Origin: Albugo candida
Taxonomy: Eukaryota > Oomycota > Peronosporomycetes > Albuginales
Assembly (NCBI GenBank): GCA_040437565.1
Contig: JBDOQK010000090.1
Span: 1-52,582 of the forward strand
Reading direction: 5' to 3'
DNA: 52,582 nucleotides
Positions 22,418-32,417 of this stretch are shown piece by piece (within the stretch, counting starts at the first letter, position 1; the number at the start of each line of letters is the position of its first letter). The translations under genes were made by a program, and so were the position numbers. Under the pieces are notes generated by a model, which did not search any database, was not told where the DNA came from, and was given only the letters and a program-made list of their open reading frames with translations.

Positions 22418-24024
22418 TTATTGCTGTTGGCATTGGACGCGTTGACCGCCTCGATCGTCATCCGAGTCGTACGCTTCTCTTTGCTGCTGTTGCTCTCTTT
22501 GTGCAGCTTCAGCGTCAAAATCAGACAAAAAGCATTCTTCGGCATCGGCGATATGTGGGACAGATGGAGCTGGCGGTAAAACGGATCGGAGTGTTGACAG
22601 TTGTTTCTCAGTCATTGAGCCTGACTCTGGAAATTGGATTTTGAACATAATCACAAGCTGGCCTTTAATGAATGGATTTCCATGCGTTGGCATTCCTTCT
22701 CCTTGGATGGATTTGAACTGATTCGGTTTGATAATCTCTCCAGGATTCGTTTTGATGTGAAGATGACGTCCATCCAAATGCTCCACAATGGCTTCAAAAC
22801 CACATAATGATTCTACCAAACTAATCTTTTTTTCCATAATGAGGTTACCACCTTTTCTTTGGAAAATAGAATGTTCTTTTTCCTGAATTACAAAAATGAT
22901 ATCTCCAGGAAGAACACCAGGAGCTTGATCTGCTTCGCCTGAAAATGTGATTCGTTGACCGTGTCGCATTCCTTTTTCGATATTGACTTCGAGGACTTTG
23001 CGTTCTTTTGTGACTTTTTTGCCTTTGCACGTTTTGCATCGATCGCTTTCCCGGATAGTTTTTCCTTGTCCTCGACAATCCGAACAAACCGATTGCATCT
23101 GCTGTACCATTCCCGGTCCAATTTGTCGTAATTGAACACGCATTCCACGCCCTTGACATGTGTCACATGTCTTTTCAGCGCCTTCTGCACCACCGCGACC
23201 ATCGCATCGACTGCATAAGACATCTCGATTTACAGCCAATTTCACAGTTTTGCCATTGTATAAGTCTTCCAAAGAGACTTTGAGTGGATGCGTTAAGTCT
23301 TCACCTTTTTGTGGTCCTGTTCTTCGACGACTTCCACCTAGTTTAGCCTAGATTAATGTATATGGCATGGCGTGACACAACACATTTAGATATACCTTTG
23401 AAAAATNNNNNNNNNNNNNNNNNNNNNNNNNNNNNNNNNNNNNNNNNNNNNNNNNNNNNNNNNNNNNNNNNNNNNNNNNNNNNNNNNNNNNNNNNNNNNN
23501 NNNNNNGCCTAGATTAATGTATATGGCATGGCGTGACACAACACATTTAGATATACCTTTGAAAAATTGACTGAATAAATCACTGGCATCTGCGCCACCT
23601 GCTCCATTTTGTAAGCCTTCTTCACCGTACTACAAGACAAATTGATTAGAGATATTGCGCACGCTGAATAGACATTCGTTCACGTACCTGATCGTAAAGT
23701 TCCCGCTTCTCTGGATCTGAAAGCACTTCGTATGCCACGGTCATGTGTTTGAACTATACGAATACATGCGTATACCAAACGCAATGCATGATTATACATC
23801 ATAAAAGGCACAAACGCTCAACGTACCAATTCGGGGTCTCCACCTTTGTCCGGATGGTTTTTTAACGCTAACTTACGGTACGATTTTTTTATTTCCGTAG
23901 CTGTGGCGGTTTTCGAGACTCCAAGAATTTCGTAGAATTTATTGTTGTCCACGGGTTTTGATGCGCTAGCGCCTCCACCGTCAAACCCGCCACCAAAGAA
24001 ACTTTCAAAACCACCGCCAAACAT
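22418..24024 (-). CDS. Type I (DNAJA/Ydj1-like) Hsp40 co-chaperone
   Basis: Four exons: 24024-23827, 23753-23688, 23629-23557 and 23337-22418. All junctions are GT-AG; two introns are 73 and 58 nt, and the third is about 59 nt once the assembly gap and its 61-bp duplicate are removed. The product is 418 residues, the usual DNAJA length. The order is a short Gly/Phe-rich N-terminus, J domain (about 28-90, HPD at 57-59), a short Gly-rich linker, four CxxC repeats of the zinc region ([32 protein letters not shown]) and the C-terminal substrate-binding domains. The last residues, CQQQ, form a CaaX-type prenylation box, as in Ydj1 and DNAJA1/2. It should stimulate the ATPase of Hsp70 in the cytosol and at membranes. 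It follows the cyclin gene by 138 bp on the same strand. Confidence 0.92.
23346..23567. other. Assembly gap with exact 61-bp duplicated flanks, inside a DnaJ intron
   Basis: 100 Ns at 23407-23506. Sequence 23346-23406 is repeated exactly at 23507-23567. The copy includes the end of exon 3 and the whole donor side of the intron, so the donor site appears twice. The true intron is probably about 59 nt. Confidence 0.9.
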
Positions 24025-24162
24025 TATGTACGTGTCTGTAGCTTGATTTGTTGATTCTCTATCGAGTTATGGTGCGTGAGGACAAAACGTTAATTACCCG
24101 ACTGAGTGGTAGAAAAGGAAATCTTTATGATTTTCTATAATCCTTCGATAGGACCACCAATA

Positions 24163-26038
24163 TCAACTGGTGGAGGTAGAGAAAGCTAGAAGCTGTTTTA
24201 AACACATCAATCGAGCGGGAAACAAAACAATATGTTTTAAACATGCTTCCAGAAAGTTCGACCATGTCGTTTCAAGAGTAAAGTACCGTGGCACATAAAC
24301 GTACAACTCTTTATTATAAACCTGAAAAGATTTTTCTAAACGTAGTGAATCTACCGCTTCAAGCGAACTTACCTGATGGTACTTATCTGACGAGAACTTT
24401 TCGCTCACGGCTTTGGCATTCTCGCGATGTGCTCGAAGAACGGCGTTTTCTTCGCGATGGAGTAGATGCAATGTGTGAACGCACTCTTTGATGTCGAACG
24501 CGCTGTATTCCGATATGTGATGTAAATTTGGCGTCCAACCGAATTGCTCATTTGTCGTCACACGCGCTAAATAAATAGCGGCGGAAGCAATTTTTGAAGG
24601 TTTGAATTGTAACATCGAGTAAAATAATACCGCAAAATCACATAAATACTACAATAGCCATACAATTAGAAACATTCACAATAGTAGGCAATATGTAGGC
24701 ACGTACAAAAGCGAGTGATTCTTGCAATGGTTTCTCACATCCAACACACACCAATCGATTCAGAAAATGAGAACATGTTGTGGATGCAACGCGAAACTCT
24801 AATGCTCTCAGAATACGTAGCTCCATTTCCAGCATCTAACACGTAAAGAGTTGTCAATTAAGAATATAAAATGATACAGTCAGCGGACTTGGCCCACCTG
24901 ATCGCTCGTATACGTCTGATCAGAGATGTACACAAACTCATCGACATTCGGTCCATACACTTCCTCAAATTTGGCTGCAATCATCATACAGGCGCATCCC
25001 AATAGCTGAAATTCCTTTCGATTGATCTTAAATTGCATAAGACATCGATCCACAAGATGAACCTACCAGATTTGATATTATTGTCCATATGATAAAAGCA
25101 GTGATGAATCAATATCAAACCGCTTTCTGGAATGTTTGTGACTGCAACTCATATTCTTCACAAACTTCCACAAGCCAATCGATGAGTATGGTACGCATTT
25201 TCTCATTGATATCCATTTGCACGGTCCCAATATAATAAGGCTGTACCAAATACTTTTCTTCATGCTTCCGGTAGAAAGCATCCATATCGTGCACGACTTT
25301 AGTGCAATGCTGAGGTAAATTTGCGTACAGCGCATCTACATCGCGTATATTTGCTTCATAATATTTTTGATCAAAGCCCGAGTCTACACAGTCCAAAGCA
25401 TCAGCAAATCAAAGTAGCAGCTGCATATGAATACCTTTATGATTGTATCGAAATAGTCGCGGTCGAGGAATGTAACGAGGAATCACTTGAGGTTGTTGCA
25501 AGTTACGTTTTTGATAAGATTTCAGCTATAACACGTTGTTACGTGACATAACACGATATTGTGACTTGATACGTACTGTAATGTTACTACCCAGTGCTCG
25601 GGTCTGGAATTGTAATAAACTGGTCTGCTTTCGATTTGTCTCTGTGTCCTGATGTCGTTGTCGCTTGGAAGTTGTATCAGACCTTCGGATGGCTCCTGTG
25701 GCTGTTATTCCGGCTCCAAATGTCGAGCGCGTTCGAGTCGATGTACCGAATAATTGACCGGTAAGTTCAGTATTGTAATTGTAAATACTTTTGTGTGTGT
25801 TGGTCGAATTTAATGATGGAGAATTGGATTGAAAGTCGTATTTACCAGCGACTTTATTACTGATATCATGCAATGCTTCTCGCTTTCGTTTTCGTGGACC
25901 AGTGTCTTTCTTTGCAGGGACATTTTGGTCCGTCGTGGATGAAATCGCAATTCCATTCTCATAGTAAAGCCGCCCTTTGGTCTTTAGATGTGTGGATTGG
26001 CGGCGAGTTTGCATCAAATTTGAGATAAGAACGGGCAC
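24163..26038 (-). CDS. B-type mitotic cyclin
   Basis: Seven exons fit: 26038-25577, 25525-25435, 25383-25121, 25062-24898, 24835-24707, 24648-24373 and 24321-24163, with GT-AG introns of 51-62 nt. The product is about 514 residues. A perfect destruction box (REALHDISN, R53-N61) lies in the N-terminal region, the signal for APC/C-driven degradation at the end of mitosis. The cyclin box opens with MRTILIDWLVEVCEEYELQS, followed by VHLVDRCLMQF, KFEEVYGPNVDEFVYISDQT and, in the second fold, FYSMLQFKPSKIASAAIYLA. It should bind and activate a CDK1-type kinase. The Met at residue 9 (26014) is an alternative start. The last intron (24322-24372) is 51 nt, in frame and free of stops, so it may also be translated (531 residues); see findings. 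Confidence 0.9.
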
Positions 26039-26292
26039 GAATCGCTTGTATCAAAAGCGGCAAAATTCCATTCAATGCCTTTTTTATATTTTGATTAGCG
26101 TTTTCGCGGCAAGGAGGGATGATGGCACAGGTCTGATATTTATGCTGTTTCAGTTAGGGTGGGTTAAATATTGGCTGTATCCTTTGGCGCGCTTTGATGT
26201 TATAAGTACGGAAGTGAGTTCTTACGTTCGTACGTACTTAAATGGTCTGCTCGTTGCTTCGACAGTACCGTCTCTATTAGGTGCCTTTGTAA

Positions 26293-27579
26293 CTACGCCA
26301 AAAAATCCGAGCTCCACGATCCGCTACCACTTTCGGCCAACAATTCCGATCTCTCTTTGTTCGATGTCTCTGATTGTGAAGAGTCCTTTGAGATGCCAGG
26401 ATCAGACGTATCAGAATCAGAACCGCGCAAATCGTTCCGACTCGATTCAGTCCAAAATGATTCTGCAAAAAACTGCGTGCTGTCATTGCTCTCAGAACCG
26501 CTCGGAATGTTGGCTGGATCTTCATTTAGTAAAGTGTCAAACGTGACTTCGCTTTCTTCGGTGACATAAGACGTATCACCGGAATCGCTCCAAACATCCA
26601 AAAGATACAATGAATCGTCAATGTTACTCGTGGAAGCAGCATTAGCTCTTTCTGTATCAATGAGCCGTGAGCTTGGCATACTTTCCTCAGAATCCATCCA
26701 TCCACTTCCTGCAGACTCTTCAGGCAGCATTTCACTCGCTTCCATTTCACTCCACCCCGGATCTGGCAACATCTCAGGCGAATCAGATTTATTGCTTTCA
26801 TCTGACGATCGTAATTCATTTCCATCTGATGACTCCATTTCATTCCCGCCTGATGATAGCACTCCACTTTTGCCTGAGACCAGCAATTCGATTGCATCTG
26901 ATAAATCCACTTCACTACCATCTGATAATTCCACTTCACTTCCATCTGACAGTGCCACTTTGCTTCCATCTAATAAATCCAGTTTGCTTCCATCTGATAA
27001 TTCCATTCCACTTCCATCTGACAATCGCTCTTCACTTCCATTTTGATTCCGCAGAGTACCTTTATAATGGACACTTCCAGCTGTATAAGAGGTCGTGTCT
27101 TTCCCGCAGACACCCAATGATGCAGGTCTACTTTCTCGTGTGAACCATTTTGGCGTCTCATATTTGGTATTTTGTGAAGCAGAGGTCTTCCACATTGCAT
27201 CGGAAATATAATCTTTACCTTCAAAACTCCACATTTGATCACAAGCACGAGAAAATGGATATCGCATTGATTTTCTATCAGAAAGAAATCGACAAATCCA
27301 ATTGCCATCGAGGACGACGCATTTCGCATCTTCTGGAGCTAGACACGCTTGATGGCTCCGATTCCAGCTACTTAGGCCCGAATGGCATCCTCCAATTGCC
27401 ACATCACCTTTTCTAGGGCATGAGGTCGATACAGGGAGTGCTCCATATCCAGTGCATCCGCTCAGATCGTCTTCAAGAGCGTAAACCGCATCCGAATAAA
27501 CAAGAACATTTACGGCGGAGATAATGGGAATATTACAAAAGTAGTACACTTGCACTGCCCAAATGATCGATCGTAACAT
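26293..27579 (-). CDS. Secreted six-cysteine protein with Ser/Asp-rich repeat tail
   Basis: 428 residues from the Met at 27579, which begins a hydrophobic signal peptide (MLRSIIWAVQVYYFC...); the frame is open further upstream but that part has no coding look. After the signal comes a six-cysteine module, C-x11-C-x10-C-x13-C-x7-C-x8-C (CTGYGALP, CPRKGDVAIGGC, CLAPEDAKC), shared with the neighbouring gene. The centre holds tandem 8-residue repeats of the type LSDGSEVE (about 26815-27040). The rest to the C-terminus is Ser/Glu/Asp-rich without cysteines and looks disordered, like a cell-wall or mucin-like stalk. No catalytic residues are seen. Function is not known; an extracellular or wall-associated role is inferred. 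Confidence 0.75.
   Translation of the reverse strand: MLRSIIWAVQVYYFCNIPIISAVNVLVYSDAVYALEDDLSGCTGYGALPVSTSCPRKGDVAIGGCHSGLSSWNRSHQACLAPEDAKCVVLDGNWICRFLSDRKSMRYPFSRACDQMWSFEGKDYISDAMWKTSASQNTKYETPKWFTRESRPASLGVCGKDTTSYTAGSVHYKGTLRNQNGSEERLSDGSGMELSDGSKLDLLDGSKVALSDGSEVELSDGSEVDLSDAIELLVSGKSGVLSSGGNEMESSDGNELRSSDESNKSDSPEMLPDPGWSEMEASEMLPEESAGSGWMDSEESMPSSRLIDTERANAASTSNIDDSLYLLDVWSDSGDTSYVTEESEVTFDTLLNEDPANIPSGSESNDSTQFFAESFWTESSRNDLRGSDSDTSDPGISKDSSQSETSNKERSELLAESGSGSWSSDFLA
26815..27045 (-). repeat. 24-bp tandem repeats coding for LSDGS(E/K)(V/L)(E/D)
   Basis: About seven recognisable units of eight codons follow each other in the secreted protein gene, the middle ones most alike and the outer ones diverging into SSDGNE-type versions. 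The period of 24 bp keeps the frame, so copy number can change without breaking the protein. Confidence 0.7.
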
Positions 27580-27754
27580 GGTCAACCTGTGGAAACTTAT
27601 TTGATGAGTTGCATGTGCGATTACATGACTTGAGGTACTGTAATATGTGGTGGACAAAATGAAAATTTTAATTTGTATCGTGTAACGTCTAACGTGTAAC
27701 GTGACGAAACGTATTCTAATTACTACGGTTAAAACTCGGATATAATAACTATAC

Positions 27755-28489
27755 TCATTCGCTTCCTGTTTTTTCAGCGAGTGATACGTCACAATCTACT
27801 TGCTCGTCGACATAACCCTCACAGTCTAGTTCTGTGTATGCTTTGTCAACACTCCCCTTATTTACGGATATTACTATGCTGTCATATGTTGTGCCACTCG
27901 AATGGATAACACTATTTGACAAACTAGTAGACATATCGTCTATAGTGGAATCAAAACAAGCTTCTTGAGCCGGAGGTTTGCTCTCCACCACATTAAATTT
28001 CTTTGTTGATTTCGGAAGCTCAGCTGGTGATCCGCACAAATGTCCTAAATTAGAAAGCGGTGTATCTTGCTGAAACCAGGCTTCATCGTACCGTTGATCA
28101 TTGTGATCATCATTCAGAAATTCCAATACTTGATTGTTGTCTTGATACGGCCAGGAAAAACAGTTTTCCTTTGATTCAGGATGATGTATCTTCCTTTCAC
28201 ATTTTATAGACGGAAGCACACAGCCCCAGGTGTCGTTACGTACCAATTTGCAAACCGCGTTTTCACGTGCACTGCAATAACCATTCCGAACATAACTGGA
28301 CATTGACGGTAGGCAGTGTTGCACCGCTCGATCACCTTGTCGAGGACACTGCGACCCGAATGGGACCGAACCGGTACCAACGCATACAGCGCCACGTGAC
28401 AAAGGGACATCGTAAGTTGCATCGTGACAGACGCTTACGTGTGTCGCGTTGACATAACTTGCAATTAGTGCGCTCAGCGGAATTTTCAT
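27755..28489 (-). CDS. Secreted six-cysteine protein, paralogue of the downstream neighbour
   Basis: 244 residues, single exon, with an N-terminal signal peptide (MKIPLSALIASYVNATHVS). The six-cysteine module C-x11-C-x10-C-x12-C-x7-C-x9-C (CVGTGSVP, CPRQGDRAVQHC, CSARENAVC, TWGCVLP) matches that of the gene 175 bp downstream in spacing and key residues (Gly-x-Gly-x-x-Pro, CPR.GD.A, E.A.C). It lacks the Ser/Asp repeats but has a Ser/Thr- and acidic C-terminal half with further cysteines. The two genes are a tandem pair. The module is probably a disulphide-stabilised extracellular fold of oomycete secreted proteins; I cannot name the family with confidence. Confidence 0.75.
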   Translation of the reverse strand: MKIPLSALIASYVNATHVSVCHDATYDVPLSRGAVCVGTGSVPFGSQCPRQGDRAVQHCLPSMSSYVRNGYCSARENAVCKLVRNDTWGCVLPSIKCERKIHHPESKENCFSWPYQDNNQVLEFLNDDHNDQRYDEAWFQQDTPLSNLGHLCGSPAELPKSTKKFNVVESKPPAQEACFDSTIDDMSTSLSNSVIHSSGTTYDSIVISVNKGSVDKAYTELDCEGYVDEQVDCDVSLAEKTGSE

Positions 28490-29607
28490 AGTATATGAAT
28501 TAATAGTGAAAGTGCGTGCGTACGTAATGTATAGTTGAAATTTTTATAATTAGAGTGAGAAGACGGTTTTGCTTCCTTTTTGGGAGTGCATCCAAAGTAT
28601 GATTCATGTAGAGGTTATGAAATATACAAGTTGTGCGTCGACGAGCATTCACCTCTTATTATATTGGGGAAGTAATTAGTTTTGCATGACTTTAGGTCGA
28701 GTTGTGTGTTTTCCGATCTGTTTGGCCATTCTCATCTATATTGTAGCATACTAAGTAAAGATGGTATCTTTGTTGATATGATGACTGCCAATTTGCAAAC
28801 TGATTCCAAATGCACTGACTATACATCGCTGTCGACTACTTTGACAGTTGGCTTGACATCTCGTGATGTGCAGAGTCCAGAATTCGAGTCATTACAGTAG
28901 GTTTCTAGCACATCGTAATTTGTCATTTCGTCTTGTGTTTAGGTGAAGAATTAATAAGTTTCCGCAGGTATCATCACGCGATTGGTATGTACCCCAATCG
29001 ACCTAATAATCGGATGGAACGAGTAAGTTAACGTGATCCGAGCTTCGCTGTTGTGTTATATAACGTGTGTTTGTTTCAATTCTGTATACCATCAAAAATT
29101 TCGGACGAATGTGTACTACAAGCGCGATATCTGAGCACACGGCGTATTAACAAATTCAAATGTGTATAGTAAGTGTACAACAATTTCGAATCGACAGATG
29201 GATGATCCTTATATCAGAGCATATAGAAGAACAGCACGTTTGGCTTTGAAATCCAGCTGCAATGGACGCTTCCATGTCCAGCTCATCGTCCATGTAAATA
29301 TGTCACGCCTCATCCAACTATCCCCTGCAACGTATACTTTCTAGTCAATCTATACACCGATTATCACTTAACCACATCGTCTAACCGTCCTATCAACAAC
29401 GTATACTTTCTCCCATGCGACCCTCAACTCCGACACACAACCGTCCATCCTCAAACTCAAAAACGTCGTTGCACAACCACGCGACCGTTTCATTCCCTTT
29501 ATCTTTTTATTCCACCAATCAAATCACATCAATTAATTGCAATTAATTTCCAATTAATTTCTCAACGAAAACGCACACGAAACGCCAATTCCATTCACTC
29601 GATCGCA
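28490..29607. other. Intergenic with possible small plus-strand gene
   Basis: A plus-strand frame at 28682-28900 (SKDGIFVDMMTANLQTDSK, SRDVQSPEFESLQ) looks like protein and is followed by splice-like signals and further short open pieces (YHHAIGMYPNRPNNRMER near 28970-29020; ARYLSTRRINKFKCV near 29120-29170; DDPYIRAYRRTARLALK near 29200-29255). I could not join them by a consistent set of introns, so this is only a possible multi-exon gene. Just before the SDR stop, 29530-29563 carries three near-repeats of CAATTAATT. Confidence 0.25.
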
Positions 29608-30351
29608 TCACATTCCTCCATTCACATAAAGCTCCTGTCCTGTGATCAATTTCGATTCTCTCTTTGCAAAAAATAACGCGACATCAGCAATTTCTTCAGG
29701 AAGACCCACACGACCCAATGCGATACTTTGTTGAAACATTTTACGATGCTCTTCCGACGCCATGCGATCTGCAAGCATATCCGTGTCAATTGGACCTGGT
29801 GAGATCGCATTCACAGTAATATTTCTACTTCCAAGTTCCATTGCCAAATGCTTTGCTAATTGTGTCACCGCTCCTTTCGAAGCGCCATACACACTTTCCA
29901 AAGATGACATCAGTTTTGTTGCAGTCGAAGAGATTAAAATGATACGTCCATCGCTATTGGAAGCAATTCGCTTTCCTGCTTCACGGGCGGTGTAAAAGGC
30001 GCCGTACACATTCGTTTTGAAAATATGATCAAATTCTTCATCAGAGGTTTCCAGCAACGGCTTTCGAAGTAAAACGCCCGCAGATGCGACAACGATATCA
30101 ATTTTACCAAAATGCTCTTCGACACGATCGAATACCGCGGAAATGGATTTCGAGTCACTGACATTTGCTTGACAACATATCGCTTTCCCTCCATTTCGCT
30201 CAATTTCACTGACAACATTTTCCGCTGCTTTTTCAGAAGAATTGTAATGAACCGCTACCGATGCGCCTTCCGATGCGAAGCGCAATGCGATCGCTTTTCC
30301 AATTCCTCGCGATCCGCCAGTGATCACAGCCACTTTTCCTTCAAGCGCCAT
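29608..30351 (-). CDS. Short-chain dehydrogenase/reductase, FabG-like
   Basis: 247 residues, single exon. The nucleotide-binding TGGSRGIG motif is at residues 11-18, the NAG-type motif reads VASAG (88-92), and the active site has Ser about 142, Tyr155 and Lys159 (YGASK), followed by SPGPIDTDM and a terminal TGQELYVNGG. This is the classical SDR layout of 3-oxoacyl-[ACP] reductase-like enzymes using NADPH. The asparagine of the usual NNAG is replaced (VASAG), a change common in FabG-like relatives of uncertain substrate. No transit peptide is evident, so a cytosolic reductase is as likely as a fatty-acid-synthesis role. It ends the cluster facing the cystathionine beta-lyase gene, 175 bp away on the same strand. 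Confidence 0.85.
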   Translation of the reverse strand: MALEGKVAVITGGSRGIGKAIALRFASEGASVAVHYNSSEKAAENVVSEIERNGGKAICCQANVSDSKSISAVFDRVEEHFGKIDIVVASAGVLLRKPLLETSDEEFDHIFKTNVYGAFYTAREAGKRIASNSDGRIILISSTATKLMSSLESVYGASKGAVTQLAKHLAMELGSRNITVNAISPGPIDTDMLADRMASEEHRKMFQQSIALGRVGLPEEIADVALFFAKRESKLITGQELYVNGGM

Positions 30352-30526
30352 CGAAATAGAAACTGAAAGTAAATAAAATTAAAACAATTAATTTTCGCAT
30401 ATGAGAAAAAATGTTTGCGACACGAAAGCATTGTAACGAAATGAGAACACTGCGTCGCTATTACTTCTTAGGAACGGAGTTGAATGCAATATCAAAATTC
30501 AAACTTTCGACTCTAAAGCTCGAAAC

Positions 30527-32134
30527 TCAACGCTCAAAGCTTTGGAATGCGTGTGCGAGATCGCGAATCAAATCTTTAGGATCTTCGACGCCAATAGACA
30601 ATCGGATTAAATCTTCAGGGAACGCTCGCGCTTTACGCACTTGTTCGGGAATACTCGCATGTGACATCGCGCCGGGTAATGAGATCAATGAATTGACACT
30701 TCCAAAGCTGACAGTGATTTTGAACAATTTCGTGACACTGACAATATGTTGTGAGAATGCCAATGAATTCGTTTGAAAACATATCACTGAACCGCATCCA
30801 CGCGCTTGTGACATATGAATTTGTCGATCGATTGCATCTTTCGGCAAAAGATTTGTGTAATAGACTTTTGTCACTTGCGGATGATCGAATAGGAAATCTG
30901 CGATTTGCATTGCATTTTCTTGTGCTTTCAATACGCGTAGACTCATTGTTTTAATTCCACGAAGAATAAGCCAACAGTCAAAAGGCGAGAGTCCCGTTCC
31001 TTCGGCGTTTTGGTAGAAATATATCTCACGTGCAATTTCGGGTGTTTTTGTAATAACAATTCCCGACATTGTGTCACTATGTCCGCAAATGAATTTCGTC
31101 GCTGAATGAACGACAATATCGGCACCTAACGGAATGGGATTTTGGAGAATTGGGCTCATCATAGTGTTATCGATTGAGAGTAAGGCTCCGAATTGGTGTG
31201 TGACGTTTGCCAATTGTTCGATATCACATACTCTTTGCATCGGATTCGTTGGCGATTCCATCATAACGAGTTTTGTGGTGTTCGAAATGGCAGAAGCGAG
31301 TCGTTTGGGTCCATTCTCACCCGACAAGTCGACGTATTGGACGCGGATTCCATTTTTACTGACGACTTGACTCAGTAACCGGTATGTACCGCCGTACGAA
31401 TCGTCCGATAAAATGATTTCATCGCCTGAATTGGCCAAACGAGAGACAGCAGAGAGTGCAGCCATTCCGCTTGTGAATGCAAACGAACGACAGCCACCTT
31501 CCAATTCCGCCATTTGACGCTCTAAAGCCGCGCGTGTTGGATTTCCTGATCTTGTGTAGTCGTAGACCGAAAATGTTGTGGCAGAAGGTTGCGCGAAGGT
31601 GGAGGTTTGATAAATTGGCATCGTAACAGCACCGTGCGGGTCGTCCGAACAAGGATCGAAATGTACCAATTTCGTATCGATTGTCAGTTCGGTATTATCG
31701 GTTTTATCGGTATGATCCGAATCAGAAACATTGCTCAGATTCAGATCGGCTAAATAGCCATTCAGATCCGATCGGATGCCACGTGGAATTTCTGATTCTT
31801 TGAGTAATTCATGTCGCGGTACGAATATTTTTTCCATCTCTTCCGAGTCGCCAGAGACGATCTGAGTCACATAACTGCGTTCCAACATCGATTCTAATCG
31901 TGAGGCAAGCACATTTGCGTTCTCGGAAGCGTCCTTTTGATTTGAATGGGTATTTTGGTGAGAATCAGGACGCTTCACCACACGAGCGCGCTCATCACGC
32001 AGGATCTTTTCAGCCTGAAAGAATTCACGGGTGCGTAGATAGTCACATACGAGATCGAATACTTCCGTCTCTCCCACATTCTGTCGAGAAACGTCGCCAG
32101 AAGAAGCGCTCGGATGTAACGCGTCTGAAGACAT
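30527..32134 (-). CDS. Cystathionine beta-lyase with LisH-like N-terminal extension
   Basis: 535 residues from the Met at 32134 (MSSDALHPSAS); the frame is open 37 codons further upstream without a convincing start. Residues about 151-535 are a complete PLP-dependent Cys/Met-metabolism enzyme most like plant cystathionine beta-lyases: YDYTRSGNPTRAALE, SIDNTMMSPILQ, the PLP lysine at about 347 in HSATKFICGHSD, NAEGTGLSPFDCWLILRGIK and FGSVNSLISLPGAMSHASIP. It converts cystathionine to homocysteine, pyruvate and ammonia in methionine synthesis. Unusually, residues about 24-50 (VFDLVCDYLRTREFFQAEKI) resemble a LisH dimerisation motif, followed by a ~100-residue linker. Such an extension is not normal for the family. 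The desaturase gene diverges 283 bp away. Confidence 0.88.
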   Translation of the reverse strand: MSSDALHPSASSGDVSRQNVGETEVFDLVCDYLRTREFFQAEKILRDERARVVKRPDSHQNTHSNQKDASENANVLASRLESMLERSYVTQIVSGDSEEMEKIFVPRHELLKESEIPRGIRSDLNGYLADLNLSNVSDSDHTDKTDNTELTIDTKLVHFDPCSDDPHGAVTMPIYQTSTFAQPSATTFSVYDYTRSGNPTRAALERQMAELEGGCRSFAFTSGMAALSAVSRLANSGDEIILSDDSYGGTYRLLSQVVSKNGIRVQYVDLSGENGPKRLASAISNTTKLVMMESPTNPMQRVCDIEQLANVTHQFGALLSIDNTMMSPILQNPIPLGADIVVHSATKFICGHSDTMSGIVITKTPEIAREIYFYQNAEGTGLSPFDCWLILRGIKTMSLRVLKAQENAMQIADFLFDHPQVTKVYYTNLLPKDAIDRQIHMSQARGCGSVICFQTNSLAFSQHIVSVTKLFKITVSFGSVNSLISLPGAMSHASIPEQVRKARAFPEDLIRLSIGVEDPKDLIRDLAHAFQSFER

Positions 32135-32417
32135 TTTCGAATCGCTTTTTGTCACTGAGAATTGTATACTGATCAGAATCAGATGTAGTATACATAACTC
32201 GTGTATAAGATAGGAGTGACTAAACAGATGCAACATCACTTTCATAACTGAAAGTCATCAGTTAAATGGAAAAAAAGGCCAGTTTTGAATTGTCACACTG
32301 TCCACTTTTGTGAATAATTAATTTTGATATCCGCCTATTCACAGGCTGGTAACGAACAGTCGTACCACCTTAATAAAAGCGCACTTTTTTTTGCTTCCAT
32401 TGCATTGACGACTGAAA

